DNA of 64,000 nt, taken from positions 1 to 64,000 of the forward strand of contig JAWZYV010019563.1 of the NCBI GenBank assembly GCA_038373885.1. The letters are read 5' to 3'. The position numbers and the translations under genes were made by a program. Within the stretch, counting starts at the first letter, position 1. Each line of letters opens with the position of its first letter. Below are positions 42,115 to 52,746 of this stretch, one piece after another. Under the pieces are notes generated by a model that ran no database searches, was not told where the DNA came from, and was given only the letters and a program-made list of their open reading frames with translations. The DNA comes from Cheiracanthium punctorium. Lineage: Eukaryota > Arthropoda > Arachnida > Araneae > Cheiracanthiidae.

Positions 42115-43611
42115 GCATTTTATGTATTAGAAATGACGAAGCTCAGTTTAAGTGTGATCAATCAATTGTAGATTATGATACTATGTATGTAAATCTAGAA
42201 ACGTAAATCTTTTTGTACAAATCTACTGCAGTTTATATTTGAAATTTTATCCAGTTGTAGCTTAGTGCCTCCCTGCATAAGTGTTCACACGAATCCAGTC
42301 TTAATATGCCCCCCCAAGAAAAAAAGAAAAAAAATGGTGGATGTTAATTGGCTATTTTCCAGCCGTCGGTAATAATTATTTTTCTGTCGGATTTGATCTG
42401 ATTAATAGACAAAGCAATTATCTTTCTCAATAATAGAGAGCACAAATGAAAACGAAATGAGATAATTGTTCCTTTTTTGAGAAGGAACATATTCGAATTC
42501 ACAGTGATTTAACAGTATAATATTTTAATATTTAATAGATAAAGACAACCATTTTTTCTATCATTTTACTTTTATGAAATTGCCTGCTTTTAGTGCATAG
42601 TTAGTGGTTAAAATCTTGTTATTTTTCAGAAAAGCGTTTACATCAATACGTTCTTCAATAAGAGAAAAATATATAAAATAGATTTCTTTATTCATTAATT
42701 ATATTATTTTCAATGAATTTTATGACAATAAATTAATTACTGTTATTAAAGAGCCTAAAATGAATTGCTTTTTGAAAACACTTTTCTTAAAAAACTTTTT
42801 AGACCATCGTAATGAAACTATCAAAATAAGTTTCACGCGTGGCATCAAAAACTTTTTTGATTAATTATCTTATCACGCGTAGAGAATTCTGAAAAGAAAC
42901 TAGCACAGCAGTTTGAATTCGGGATTACAGATTACTTTTTTCTAACACAGGCCAAAACTTTTTAAAACTTTCGTAAGCAAATTTATTTGAAAATACTTTC
43001 AATGAGAAGACATCAGAGTAATATAGTGTCGTCAATAAAACTAGGAGATACAAAATTTAAATAAATGGAACTGGGGACTTTATTCTCGTCCGTATCTGTT
43101 AGTGTTTGTATTCGGAATGATAATTCTTCTTACTCCAAGAATAAAATATCTGTACTTTAGTAAAATGAATCTCCCGAAAAAAAAAAAAAAAAAGATTGCA
43201 ATTTTTGGCATTTGTCCAGAGCTTTCAAGCAAATAAATGTTTGGATATGCTTTCCAACTTTTTTTTTCTTGTTATTACTGCTGTTAAGAGCACGCCAAAA
43301 AGATGCTTTCATGCTTTCATGATATGTAGAAATTAATCAATGTAATTGCTTCAAATTAAATTAGGAATCCTACAACAAGAACGCGGGGGGGGGGGGGGGT
43401 TGATCATGGGTTTAGGTTAAAATATCATTAGTAGAAAGAGGATTGGGAGAAGAACAGTTTGAAGAAAATATTACACAAATAATACTAAGCATAAACATTA
43501 TCGATTATTGTATGATAAAATGTGTTCAGGCCTGCATCTTAGGACTCGCATAAGAAGCTTACAAAAATGTTTTCGTACAGCTTAGCAAAAATGATTTTAT
43601 TTATTCTTTAA
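42115..43611. other. AT-rich intron sequence, nothing recognised
   Basis: Homopolymer runs (A at about 43170, G at 43386-43399) and AT-rich sequence. No gene or element end is seen. Confidence 0.6.
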
Positions 43612-44093
43612 ACACTGACATACAATAATTACTAAGAAAAAAAAAAAGCATAGAATTTCATAGTATCGGTAAAATTTTTCCGGAGATTAAATTTAAATAA
43701 ATACAATATTTAAATTTTTTGTATGGGCACCGTACACAAAAATGCCTAATTAGTAAAATAGATTAATCGAATGATGTACTCAATTTCAGCTTTTCATCGT
43801 AAAAAGGCTCATAAATGTGAAAGAAAAACTAAACATTATTAATATAAATATGCTTAAATAATTAGTAATTGTTTAAGCATACCTCTGAGTCTTTTTATGG
43901 TAAAACGCTGAAATTTTGTATATCACCTGATTAATTTATGAGGCTTTTTTACTAATCGGGAACTTTTTTTTAAACTGGGAGCATATAAAAATTTTAATTT
44001 TATTTTTATTTAGATTTAATCTCCAAACATTAAGTCGGCATAACATTCTGTACCCCCTTTTTTTTACACTTTGTAATTTACTGTATATGTCAA
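43612..44093. mobile_element. Foldback element, ~480 bp
   Basis: Diverged inverted arms pair from CTGACATACAATAATTAC on the left, through GGAGATTAAAT and TTTCAGC-TTTT-AAAAAGGCTCA, to their inverses on the right, ending TATATGTCAATG. The inner arms meet near 43868 (TGCTTAAATAATTAG / TTGTTTAAGCATA). There is no coding sequence. It is of similar size to the foldback at 35754-42114 without its insertion. Confidence 0.65.
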
Positions 44094-44811
44094 TGATCTG
44101 TATTTAAGGACTAAAAGCTTAGGTCAGCGTTTTTGGAACTAACACCCTGTCTATATCACATTGAAGTGTGATTAAAAATGTATAATGCAATTTAATTACT
44201 AACAAACTGTACATATTACATGGCAATTGGTTCTTGTGGACCACAAACCTGAAAATTACTGTATAAATAATATAATCCTTATGTATAGTTCCGCTCATCA
44301 CTGACTGTGGAACGCTCCCGGATGCATCACTCTAAACCAAAAGTTTTACTGGCTATACTCCATAACAAAGGATAAAGTTAAGCTAAAAAAAAGCAATAAA
44401 ACGAACACTGTTGGTGCGGGTCAGCATGAAATTTTCCGTAATTCTGTGAAGAAAGTACAGAAAACAATCTATGTGTAAGAAAAGTTGTGTTTTTCGTGTC
44501 GTGCGCAGGATGGTGTAAAATAAATTTTCAAACAAAATAAATAAAATATTTTATCAGTTTAGAGTATACATACAAAATATTCGTTTATTTGTACCGTTTT
44601 ACAACATTTCATCATCAAGTGCATTATTTTCGTTTTCCGCTCACTAAACAGCAAAAGAACTTTCTTGAATCTTGAAAGAAAAAGAAAATCTTGATTAAAA
44701 TTATGTTATTTTTGACGTGAATACGTCTTTGAATTTGCTTTCATTGTGCGAGGCAATTCAGAAAACTGATAAGAAAATCAGGGGATGCAGTTCGATGTCG
44801 CTGCTACATTA
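44094..44811. other. Intron sequence, nothing recognised
   Basis: AT-rich, with only short non-significant frames. Confidence 0.6.
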
Positions 44812-44819
44812 CCTATCAT

Positions 44820-45066
44820 CAGTAGCGGATCCATAAATTTTTTTTGGGAGGGGCTAAATTTTGAAAAAAGCTTATTTCACCCAAACAAAATGTACAATAA
44901 AGTAAAATTTTAGTCTAAAGTAATGTAAAACTTTTTGGGAGGGGCTAAGTTATAAAAAAAGATCCTTTTATATACTTAAAGTGTATAATGAAGCAGAATG
45001 TTACCCTTTAGCAATCTCTTTTGGGGGAGCTGATGCCCCCTAGCCCCTCCCCTGGATCCGCTACTG
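44820..45066. mobile_element. hAT-type MITE (CAGTAGCGGATCC ends)
   Basis: Perfect 13 bp inverted ends, CAGTAGCGGATCC and GGATCCGCTACTG. Flanks CCTATCAT and CCTATCAC (7 of 8). It is a close relative of 22540-22791, sharing GGAGGGGCTAA twice and GCAATCTCTTTTGGGGG. Confidence 0.88.
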
Positions 45067-45112
45067 CCTATCACTACATCTAAAATTGAGTTACACCACT
45101 CTATAGCTAAAG

Positions 45113-45148
45113 GATCAAAGAGTTCGTTGAGTGACGAGCTCTTTGATC
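45113..45148. repeat. 15 bp stem hairpin
   Basis: GATCAAAGAGTTCGT, a six-base loop and ACGAGCTCTTTGATC, 14 of 15 positions pairing. Confidence 0.75.
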
Positions 45149-45217
45149 TTGCCTGCGATGGTGGGGGAAGCACCGTCATTTTGAGGTCGTTTCGCTGCGT
45201 CACATATAATGTCCGTT

Positions 45218-45254
45218 CAGTATAAATTTTGACTCGGAGAAGTTCGTTTGCGTT
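45218..45254 (+). promoter_or_regulatory. Possible TATA/Inr promoter
   Basis: AGTATAAATTTT is followed about 30 bp downstream by TTCAATCG. It lies upstream of the small plus-strand ORF at 45574 with no ATG-rich clutter between. Weak evidence by itself. Confidence 0.3.
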
Positions 45255-45311
45255 TCAATCGTCAGCTCTCGTCAAGATTATCAATCGCGTACATTAAACA
45301 ATAGTGAGAAA

Positions 45312-45517
45312 CATGGGCGCCGGCAGCATAGGGTAAGGGGGGGGCCAATGTCCCCCCCCCTGGATTTTTGTATGCAGTGTTTTTTCTTGCTTTTTTGCTC
45401 TTTCCAACATGGTAACCATACGTTGAAGTAGTCTTTGCCCCCTCTTGAGTAGTCTTTGTCCCTCCTGGAGTAGTCTTTGACCCCCCCCCCCTGGAAAATA
45501 TTCTGCCGGCGCACATG
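45312..45517. mobile_element. hAT-type MITE (CATGGGCGCCGGCAG ends), perfect TSD
   Basis: CATGGGCGCCGGCAG and CTGCCGGCGCACATG are inverted. GTGAGAAA stands on both sides (45304-45311, 45518-45525). C/G runs stand inside the ends. Confidence 0.87.
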
Positions 45518-45573
45518 GTGAGAAATGATTATAGTGAATAGTGTTTAAGTAAAACAGCAAAATAAATTATGCA

Positions 45574-45806
45574 ATGTCGGCCTATACTCGTCGAAAATCC
45601 AAACAAATTATAGAGAACGTTTGCGTTTGGAAAGAGCTTCTCAAGAGCAATCCAGTGATACCCGTAAAACACCATACGTCAGAGTGAAGCGGTGCCGGGA
45701 ACGTAAAAGAATGAAGGCGTCCAAGCGGATAAACGGCGGTGCAAGTACACCTGCAGCTCGGGCGTCCGAGCCTATGCAAATTGATGATGTAATCACTTCT
45801 ATATAA
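45574..45806 (+). pseudogene. Short basic protein remnant, frame-broken
   Basis: ATG at 45574 starts MSAYTRRKSKQ. One frame change near 45605-45620 moves into a frame that runs NYRERLRLERAS, then KRCRERKRMKASKR, to a stop at 45804-45806. Arg/Lys/Glu-rich helices of this kind occur in N-terminal parts of transposon-encoded and other nuclear proteins, but I recognise no family. The frame change and the repeat-rich setting suggest a decayed transposon or retrocopy. It lies in an intron on the same strand as the host gene. Confidence 0.35.
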
Positions 45807-45936
45807 CTCGTTCTGTATATTTTGATGTTATTTCTATATTAGGTAATTACTGGTTACATACACGAATCACGTAAAACACACGCCCACCCCGTTTTTTTTT
45901 TTTCGTGGACGAAGATTAAATGCATTGAGTGTAGAC

Positions 45937-46388
45937 CATAGGTTCCCAACGTGGGCGATAACGCCCCCTTGCGGGCGTTTGAGGCTTTCAGGGGGCGGTA
46001 AAAGACCCAGAGAAAATTAGGGGTCGTTGATATGGCACGGAGGGGCATGGGAAGATTAACCAAATATAGTCTAAGAAAGACTTAAAAATCACTCTGATAA
46101 TTCATTTCTATCACGTGTGCGAAAATTCACATATTTCGATATGAGACTTTGCTGTTGAGAGAAAGAGATACCTCTCTAAAACTTTTATTCCTCCTTTTTA
46201 AATGAAGAAGAAATTCAGTAGAGTTTCAATTCCAACGATATTATATCTATTAGTAATTTTTTAAAATTTAATTCTTGTTTTCACCATGCATTATGTACTC
46301 TCTTATTTCTCTGGAGTGGGAGGGCGGTCGGTATTGAAATATTCACTAGAAAAGGGGGCACCAGTTCAAAAAAGGTTGGGAACCTATG
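45937..46388. mobile_element. hAT-type MITE (CATAGGTTCCCAAC ends), perfect TSD
   Basis: CATAGGTTCCCAAC and GTTGGGAACCTATG are perfect 14 bp inverted ends. GTGTAGAC flanks both sides (45929-45936, 46389-46396). GGGGGC words stand near the ends. It is 452 bp long. Confidence 0.9.
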
Positions 46389-46396
46389 GTGTAGAC

Positions 46397-46890
46397 CGTT
46401 AGAGGACGATTCTTTGTCAAGTACTTTTTTGTAGGGCCCATTATAATTGCCTCTACAACGGGCTATATCTACTATTTTAAAGATGTTTACAAAAAATATA
46501 CGGTATGTATATATCGTAACATTTTAAATTCGTCACTTACAAAGTCACATAACAGCTTCAACAAAGTACATATCTGTTTCCCAATCATTAAATTACAACG
46601 AACTTTGCTTTTATCTGGGTTGATGATCTGAATGACCATTTATCTTCATTTATTTCAAGACTTTTAATAGATTAGTCCACGTCGTTGCCGATTAAGTTTT
46701 ATACGAATTTTAACCAACTTCCAATAGTCCGATCGAGCTGAAACGTCTAACTCTGATGACACTCAAAACTGCTGTTTTTAAATTCTCAATCTTATTTTTC
46801 TTAAAAGAAATTATTAAATATTTTGTCCCAAAAATAGAGTTTTTTCGCACTTAACATCTCGTACCTTTTAACTATTGATTGGGTCATTTT
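46397..46890. other. Intron sequence, nothing recognised
   Basis: AT-rich, no gene seen. Confidence 0.55.
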
Positions 46891-47800
46891 TAGCACTTGA
46901 GAGTGAGTGCTATTTCTTTCAATGACGGGTTATTTGTCTACGCGAGCGCGTCGAGTCACTTTTCAATTTTAAACTCAAAAACTATTAGGCGTAGAATGTC
47001 CAAACTTTATATTTAGGATTGTTGTAACATCTAGTTGTGCACCTGCCCTTTCGGTTCCATTTGACTGGATAGTTTATCTACAGGACCGCCCAAAAGATTC
47101 GAAATACTACGCTGTATGGGCCGAAATTCATCAAAGCGTTTTTTAGGTATTGGGCTATTTCAAACGACTCAGAAGTGATATATGCTGTTAAGAGTTACAA
47201 AATGAATTTCTCCATTAAAAGAAGTGTCTTTGTCATTTATAGTTCTGCTACAGGAACACTCAAAAGATTTCCAATACATTACGGTCAATGGCAATTTTAG
47301 GGGCATTTATCCATTTCAAGCACAATTCCGTCCTACCATATAAGTTAGGTAATGGTCCGACCACGGACAGGTGGCTCCCTCAAGAACTACGCCAAAAGTC
47401 GTCAAGCTTGGCGACTTTTGTTGGACGTGTGTATGTATTTAACTCTCAAATCTCAAAAAATTTTAGTCGTAGAATGTTGAAATTTCATACATAAGAGTTT
47501 TGTAACATGTAGTTTGCACCTGGATTTTTGGTTCCAATCTACTGGAGAGTTTATTTACAGGACCACCGAAAAGAATTTCAATACTTTAATGTCTATGGAC
47601 ATCTTCAATATAATTTAACTGCAGACAGTCATTGTTTGCTCCATGCCCAAAATCTCGCCGTCTGTCGTCGACCTTGGCGAGTTTTTCCAAAATATCGCCA
47701 AATTGTGGGTCCATGCCCAAAATATCGCCATTTGTCATCGTTCTGGGCGAGTTTTGCCGATATATCGCCAAATTTGGCGATAGACTGACGGTGGCGGTGG
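46891..47800. repeat. Copy of the TTTGGCGATA repeat block
   Basis: This stretch parallels 48820-50060: ACTCAAAAACTATTAGGCGTAGAATGTC units, TTTATCTACAGGACCGCCCAAAAGATTCG, then GCCAAAAGTCGTCAAGCTTGGCGAC and ATATCGCCAAATTTGGCGATA palindromes. It has a single unit of the 173 bp repeat. Confidence 0.7.
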
Positions 47801-48270
47801 TTTCAGTTGGGTTGACAGATGCGCGATGAGACACGCTTCGCCTGCCTATTATTTCCAAGGACATAACCACTGTGCCATGTTGAAGCATACTTCATACTTG
47901 GAACCGACATATAAAATCTTGGTGGTTTCGTGTGTGTGTGAGAGAGAGTAAAAGCACATTAAAGTGCATAAATAAAATCTGGAATAATTTCAGGTTTATT
48001 TATCTATTTATCTTTTTTTTTTTTTTTTTTTTCTTCATCATTGTAAAGTTCTCCCGATTCTGAGAAATATGAAATCTATTTCTGGCTTTAATTTGTAGTG
48101 ATTTTTCGACAGAATGATCGATTATTGTCTTCAGTTTCTTTACAAAGCGGCATCCGAAAAACATACACATTCTACTTACTCGAGAATTTTACTGAATACG
48201 GAGTGTTTTTTCCTAAAACGTTTAATAGAAAATGGTAAAAAATATGAAATATTTAAATTTAAAAAGTACT

Positions 48271-48318
48271 CACCCTTAAAAATGTGCCTCTAATTTAAGA
48301 GACGCACTTTTAAGGGTG
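48271..48318. repeat. 48 bp hairpin
   Basis: CACCCTTAAAAATGTGCCTC pairs with GAGACGCACTTTTAAGGGTG, with few mismatches and a short AT loop. Confidence 0.75.
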
Positions 48319-48548
48319 GCTTTTACATAATATTTTCAAACCATAGCGTGTCTTTACACTTCTCATTCCCGACGAACTGGCTTAAATTCATGGATGTTTA
48401 CATTTTAACCATTTCAGACCCCTCGTCCACAATTGAGGACGCAAAAATTGCTTATACTATCGTACAGGATGAATGTCCTAATTTGAACACACAAAAGAAA
48501 AGGAATTTTTCTCCAACATTTAATAACCAGGATTATCTTATTTTATTT

Positions 48549-50733
48549 TTACTTCCTTGTACGTAGTATAAGGAAGTAGTAATGTGATCCCGAAAAATTT
48601 TGGGGGCCAAATTTCGACATAAAAACCGATTTTGACTACCTCTAAATTTAATTAAAAATTTTTTTTCGATGCATCTCATCGTAGGCTAGCATGCACGATC
48701 ATATTAACGCGTCTGGAACTCATTTTGACCAGTGGCGAGTCTACTGTGGCCAGTTTTTCCATGCCGTCTGTACGTACGTACGTACGTATGTATGTAACTC
48801 GCATATCTCAAAAACTAATGGTCGTAGAATGTTGAGATTTGATATTTAGGATTGTTCTATGATCTAGTTGTGCACCTCCCCTTTTGGTGGCAATCGAATG
48901 GATAGTTTATGTACAGGACCCCCCAAAAGATTCGAAATACATTACGCTCTATGGGCCGAAATTCATTAAACTCGCCTAACTCAAAAGCTATTAGGCGTAG
49001 AATGTCGAAACTTCATATTTTGGATAGTTGTAACATCTAGTTGTGCACCTTCCCTTTCGGTTCCATTCGACTGAATAGTTTATCTACAGGACCGCCCAAA
49101 AGATTCGAAATACATTACGCTCTATGGGCCGAAATTCATTAAACTCGCCTAACTCAAAAGCTATTAGGCGTAGAATGTCGAAACTTCATATTTTGGATAG
49201 TTGTAACATCTAGTTGTGCACCTTCCCTTTCGGTTCCATTCGACTGAATAGTTTATCTACAGGACCGCCCAAAAGATTCGAAATACATTACGCTCTATGG
49301 GCCGAAATTCATTAAACTCGCCTAACTCAAAAGCTATTAGGCGTAGAATGTCGAAACTTCATATTTTGGATAGTTGTAACATCTAGTTGTGCACCTTCCC
49401 TTTCGGTTCCATTCGACTGAATAGTTTATCTACAGGACCGCCCAAAAGATTCGAAATACATTACACTCTATGGGCCGAAATTCATCAAAGCGTTTTTTAG
49501 AGGTATTGGGCTATTTCAAACGACTCAGAAGTGATATATGCTGTAAAGAGTTAGAAAATGAATTTCTCCATTAAAAAAAGTGTCTTTTTCATTTATAGTT
49601 CTGCTACAGGAACACTCAAAAGATTTCCAATACATTACGGTCAATAGCAATTTTAGGGGCATTCATCCATTTCAAGCACAATACCGTCCTACCACATAAG
49701 TTAGGTAATGGTCCGACCACGGTCACGTGCCTCCCTCAAGAACTATGCCAAAAGTCGCCAAGCTTGGCGACTTTTGGTGTATGTGTGTGCATATTTAACT
49801 CTCAAATCTCAAAAACTATTATGAAATTTCATATATAAGAATGTTGTAACATCTAGTTGTGCATCTCGATTTTTGGTTCCAATCTACTGGAGAGTTTATT
49901 TACAGGACCACCGAAAAGAATTTCAGTACCTTAATGTCTATGGACATCTTCAATATAATACAACTGTAGACAGTCATTGTTTGGTACATGCCCAAAATCT
50001 CGCCGTCTGTCCTCGACCTTGGCGAGTTTTGGCGAAATATCGCCAAATTTGGCGATAGTCAGTCATTTGGTCCATGCCCAAAGTATCGCCATTTGTTATC
50101 GTTCTTGGCGAGTTTTACCGAAATATCGGACAGATTATCGCCAAATTATTGGACAGATTATCGACAATGACAGATTATCGCCAAATTTGGCGATAATCTG
50201 TCATTGTTTGGTTCATGCTTAAAATCTCGCCAAATGTCTTCGATATTGACGAGTTTCGCCGAAATATCGCCAAATTTGGCGCCAAAAATTATTTCCTATT
50301 TTGTATAACTCTAAAACTTTAACCCGTAGATTTTTTAACTTTGTATTTAGAACTATTGTAATATCTAACTGTTTTCAATATCTTTTTTGACAGCAATCGA
50401 CTGAGAATTTATTTACAGGGTGAGCCAAATGACTTTAAATACATTGAGGTGTATGGATGCATTCAATTCATTGAAAGTCTGTGGTCAATGACTACTTTGG
50501 CTATCCCCAAAATCTCGCTGACTATCTCAAGTTTGTCGGCTTTTGGTGAAATATCGCCAAATAAAGTGTCAGAAGGAAATCTTTCAAATTGAACTCAGCT
50601 TGGCGATATCGAAATATTTGGCTAGAAATCGCTAAACCTTTCTATTATTGATATTTTATCTCTTTCAAACAAATAAATGTAGAGGAAGTGCGTCGAAAAT
50701 ATTTTTGATCTAATGGACGTGCAAGGAAGTCAT
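48549..50733. mobile_element. ACTTCCTTGTACG terminal-repeat element with tandem interior
   Basis: TACTTCCTTGTACG at the left has its inverse, CGTGCAAGGAAGT, at the right. The left end folds into a hairpin (ACTTCCTT...AAGGAAGT). A fragment of the same end is at 32160-32320. The interior holds a 173 bp tandem array and many TTTGGCGATA palindromes. No ORF is present and the target duplication is not resolved. Confidence 0.55.
48971..49489. repeat. 173 bp tandem repeat, three nearly identical copies
   Basis: Units begin CTCGCCTAACTCAAAAGC at 48971, 49144 and 49317, exactly 173 bp apart. The first two look identical by eye and the third differs only near its end. Each contains GTGCACCTTCCCTTTCGG and ACATTACGCTCTATGGGCCG. 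Confidence 0.92.
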
Positions 50734-51890
50734 GTGTCTGACACATCAGATTTTTTTAAATTACAAATTTAATCTCTATTATCAAAAGAAAAAATATTTA
50801 ATTCATAGAAGTTATTAGGTTATTTAGTCAAGTCAGAAAGGGTTAAATTCATTTTTTGCATAAGTATAATTTAAAAAAAAAATGCAGTGTCCGTAAGTTA
50901 TTTACTGCACTGTTTATAAAGTATTTAACGAAAGTAAACTGAACGTAATTTTATAAATCATGATGAAATGATTTATATAGATCCAAACTTTAGCTCAAGG
51001 AATTTTATTTACTCGCGTTCCTGAACCATATTGTAACAAGTAAACTTGTTTGTTAAAGACAATATGTGGCGTCATGCAGTAGGAAGGTGATATACATTCT
51101 CAAGTTATGGAAAGCTAAATATTATTAAAACGTGAATTTACTGATCGATTAACGTGAATTTAATTATGGACCAAAGAAATCTGTCAAAAGATGGCGGATG
51201 GCTAAAACAGTTTCGGGAGACGACATGACTTGTACCAAGTAGGGGAATCAGAAACAGACCTAATATTCTCCGAGTAACTTATGGTGATCACGTTTATGTG
51301 AATTAATGGAACATTTTTTGAATGGTTAAATAAATTTAAATAAATGTTTTCCCCTATTTCTCATTCTGAACTGTTTTATAACACAGCTTTATCTTGTGAA
51401 TAATTTATGTGGCGAAAAAAAAAAAATATATTTTTTTTTTCGGGTTGGCTGAGAACTCACAAACTGAAATGCAATATAACTTATGAAAATCGTTATAACA
51501 CCTTTTTATTGTGAGGGAAATTGGCCTCTTTTTTTTTTCTTAAAAGTGCTCGCATATGAAAATGAATTAAAGAAAGGAAATAAAATAAAAAAGAAATTCA
51601 TCAAGTTTAAAATCTTTACAGCTGGAAAACATACATTAGAAAAGAATTTTGAGTTTGGCTTAGGTCCATAGGTGAACCTCAAACTTCTCAAGGGGAACTT
51701 TCAAATGTATTATGGAGATATTAAGAGCAACTTTCAAATTTAACCATGAATACGTAATTTTCCCCATATCGTATGTTTATGCAATTTGGGGGGGTGGCTG
51801 TAGCCAATACCCTGGCCACGCCCTATGTGAACTATGCATTTATATTTAGCTCTCTTCCTACGGTAAAGCCTCTCAACCACTCTTTTACGT
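50734..51890. other. AT-rich end of the large intron, nothing recognised
   Basis: A/T homopolymers around 51415-51440. A GGGGGGTGGCTG patch at 51788 is part of no recognised element. Confidence 0.55.
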
Positions 51891-51896
51891 TTCCAG

Positions 51897-52273
51897 GTAT
51901 GGACAGTTTCCTCACTTATATCCTCACAGACGAGGCGCTCCGGTCCCTGGATCCTACTGCGACCGCACATTTCAGGAGTGCGCTCCCGGCAGGTGCTTCG
52001 TCCAGTCTCCAGGTTTTCCGGGCATCTATCCCCGCAACCTGCACTGCCGGTACCACGTGAGCGTGCGGCAGTACCTCGTGGGCCTGGACCTCACGGCTTT
52101 CGACGTGGACGGACTCAGGTGCGACAACATGCTGATGTGCTTCCCCAGACCCATATCGAAGAACGCGGAGGACTGCCCGTACGACATCGTCAAGATTTAC
52201 GACGGATCCACGGAGGAGAGTCCCCTCATTGTCAGCCTTTGCGGAAGGGGCAGGCTCAAGTCGAACATTATAG
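51897..52273 (+). CDS. CUB/LDLa membrane protein gene, internal exon (second visible CUB domain)
   Basis: A 377 bp exon from acceptor TTTCCAG to donor ATAG|GTAAAT. Its first base completes the codon split at 35066, and it ends after the first base of a codon that 54897 completes. It encodes a linker with several cysteines (SYCDRTFQECAPGRC) and then most of a CUB domain: CFVQSPGFPGIYPRNLHC is the classic domain start, DIVKIYDGS the typical strand with Asp-Gly, and SLCGRG the third-cysteine region. An extra cysteine-containing loop (CDNMLMCFPRPISKNAEDC) sits between. GC content is far above that of the introns. The likely role is extracellular protein or ligand binding; the ligand is unknown. 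Confidence 0.9.
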
Positions 52274-52399
52274 GTAAATGTAGTCTGACGTGTGCTTGAA
52301 TTTACGTTAAAGGCCTATTTGCAGTTTGTGTGACTTACAGTGTAAAGCAATATAGTAGAACGCCTCTAATCTGTCACCTTTGGAAATGGAGGTATGTGT

Positions 52400-52615
52400 G
52401 GTCGGACGAGAATTGGAAGACGGAAGGTGGCTGGTTCAAAACCAGGTCGCGTTCGCCGACCTAACCGTTCGGAATTATCCCTGGTTTCCTCCGAAACTTT
52501 GCGTAAATACGGGTTAGGACTCCTTAGTAACACCTCTACGGAGGGCATTCCACATTTCCCCCCTCCGCCTATAGATCCCACGTGCAGGTAATTGGCCGTA
52601 AATCCCACAACAACA
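52400..52615 (+). repeat. tRNA-derived SINE
   Basis: The head carries GGTTCAAAACC, a B box. The body shares GTTTCCTCCGAAACTTTGCG and TAGGACTCCTTAG with the SINEs at 15340 and 62010. The tail is (CAA)n-rich. Confidence 0.65.
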
Positions 52616-52668
52616 GCAACAATGGATTTAAAAAAAGGACGGATTTAAAGTAAAATGAACAGTCTCTG

Positions 52669-52746
52669 CCCTACTCTCAATTTTGCTCGGGATACCACCG
52701 TCCACGTAGCCGGCCGTTGATGGCCCGAGCAAAATTGCTAGTAGGG
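52669..52746. mobile_element. Short hairpin MITE
   Basis: CCCTACTCTCAATTTTGCTC pairs with GAGCAAAATTGCTAGTAGGG. The ends are like those of 32617-32726, and both follow TCTCTG. Confidence 0.65.

Larger units (their letters stand above)
35067..51896 (+). other. 16.8 kb intron of the CUB/LDLa gene
   Basis: It starts GTGAGC and ends TTTCCAG, with a pyrimidine-rich stretch before the acceptor. It contains nearly all the repeats listed between these coordinates, including a complete antisense Ty3/gypsy element. No further exon was recognised inside, though a short one could be missed. Confidence 0.75.

Noticed and set aside
48971..49489. CRISPR-like array
   Set aside because: Whole 173 bp units repeat without unique spacers, and the sequence is eukaryotic.
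47528..50222. Overlapping frames repeating words like YRQI and HAQNLAVC
   Set aside because: They come from the TTTGGCGATA palindromic repeats; several frames are open at once and none is consistent between copies.
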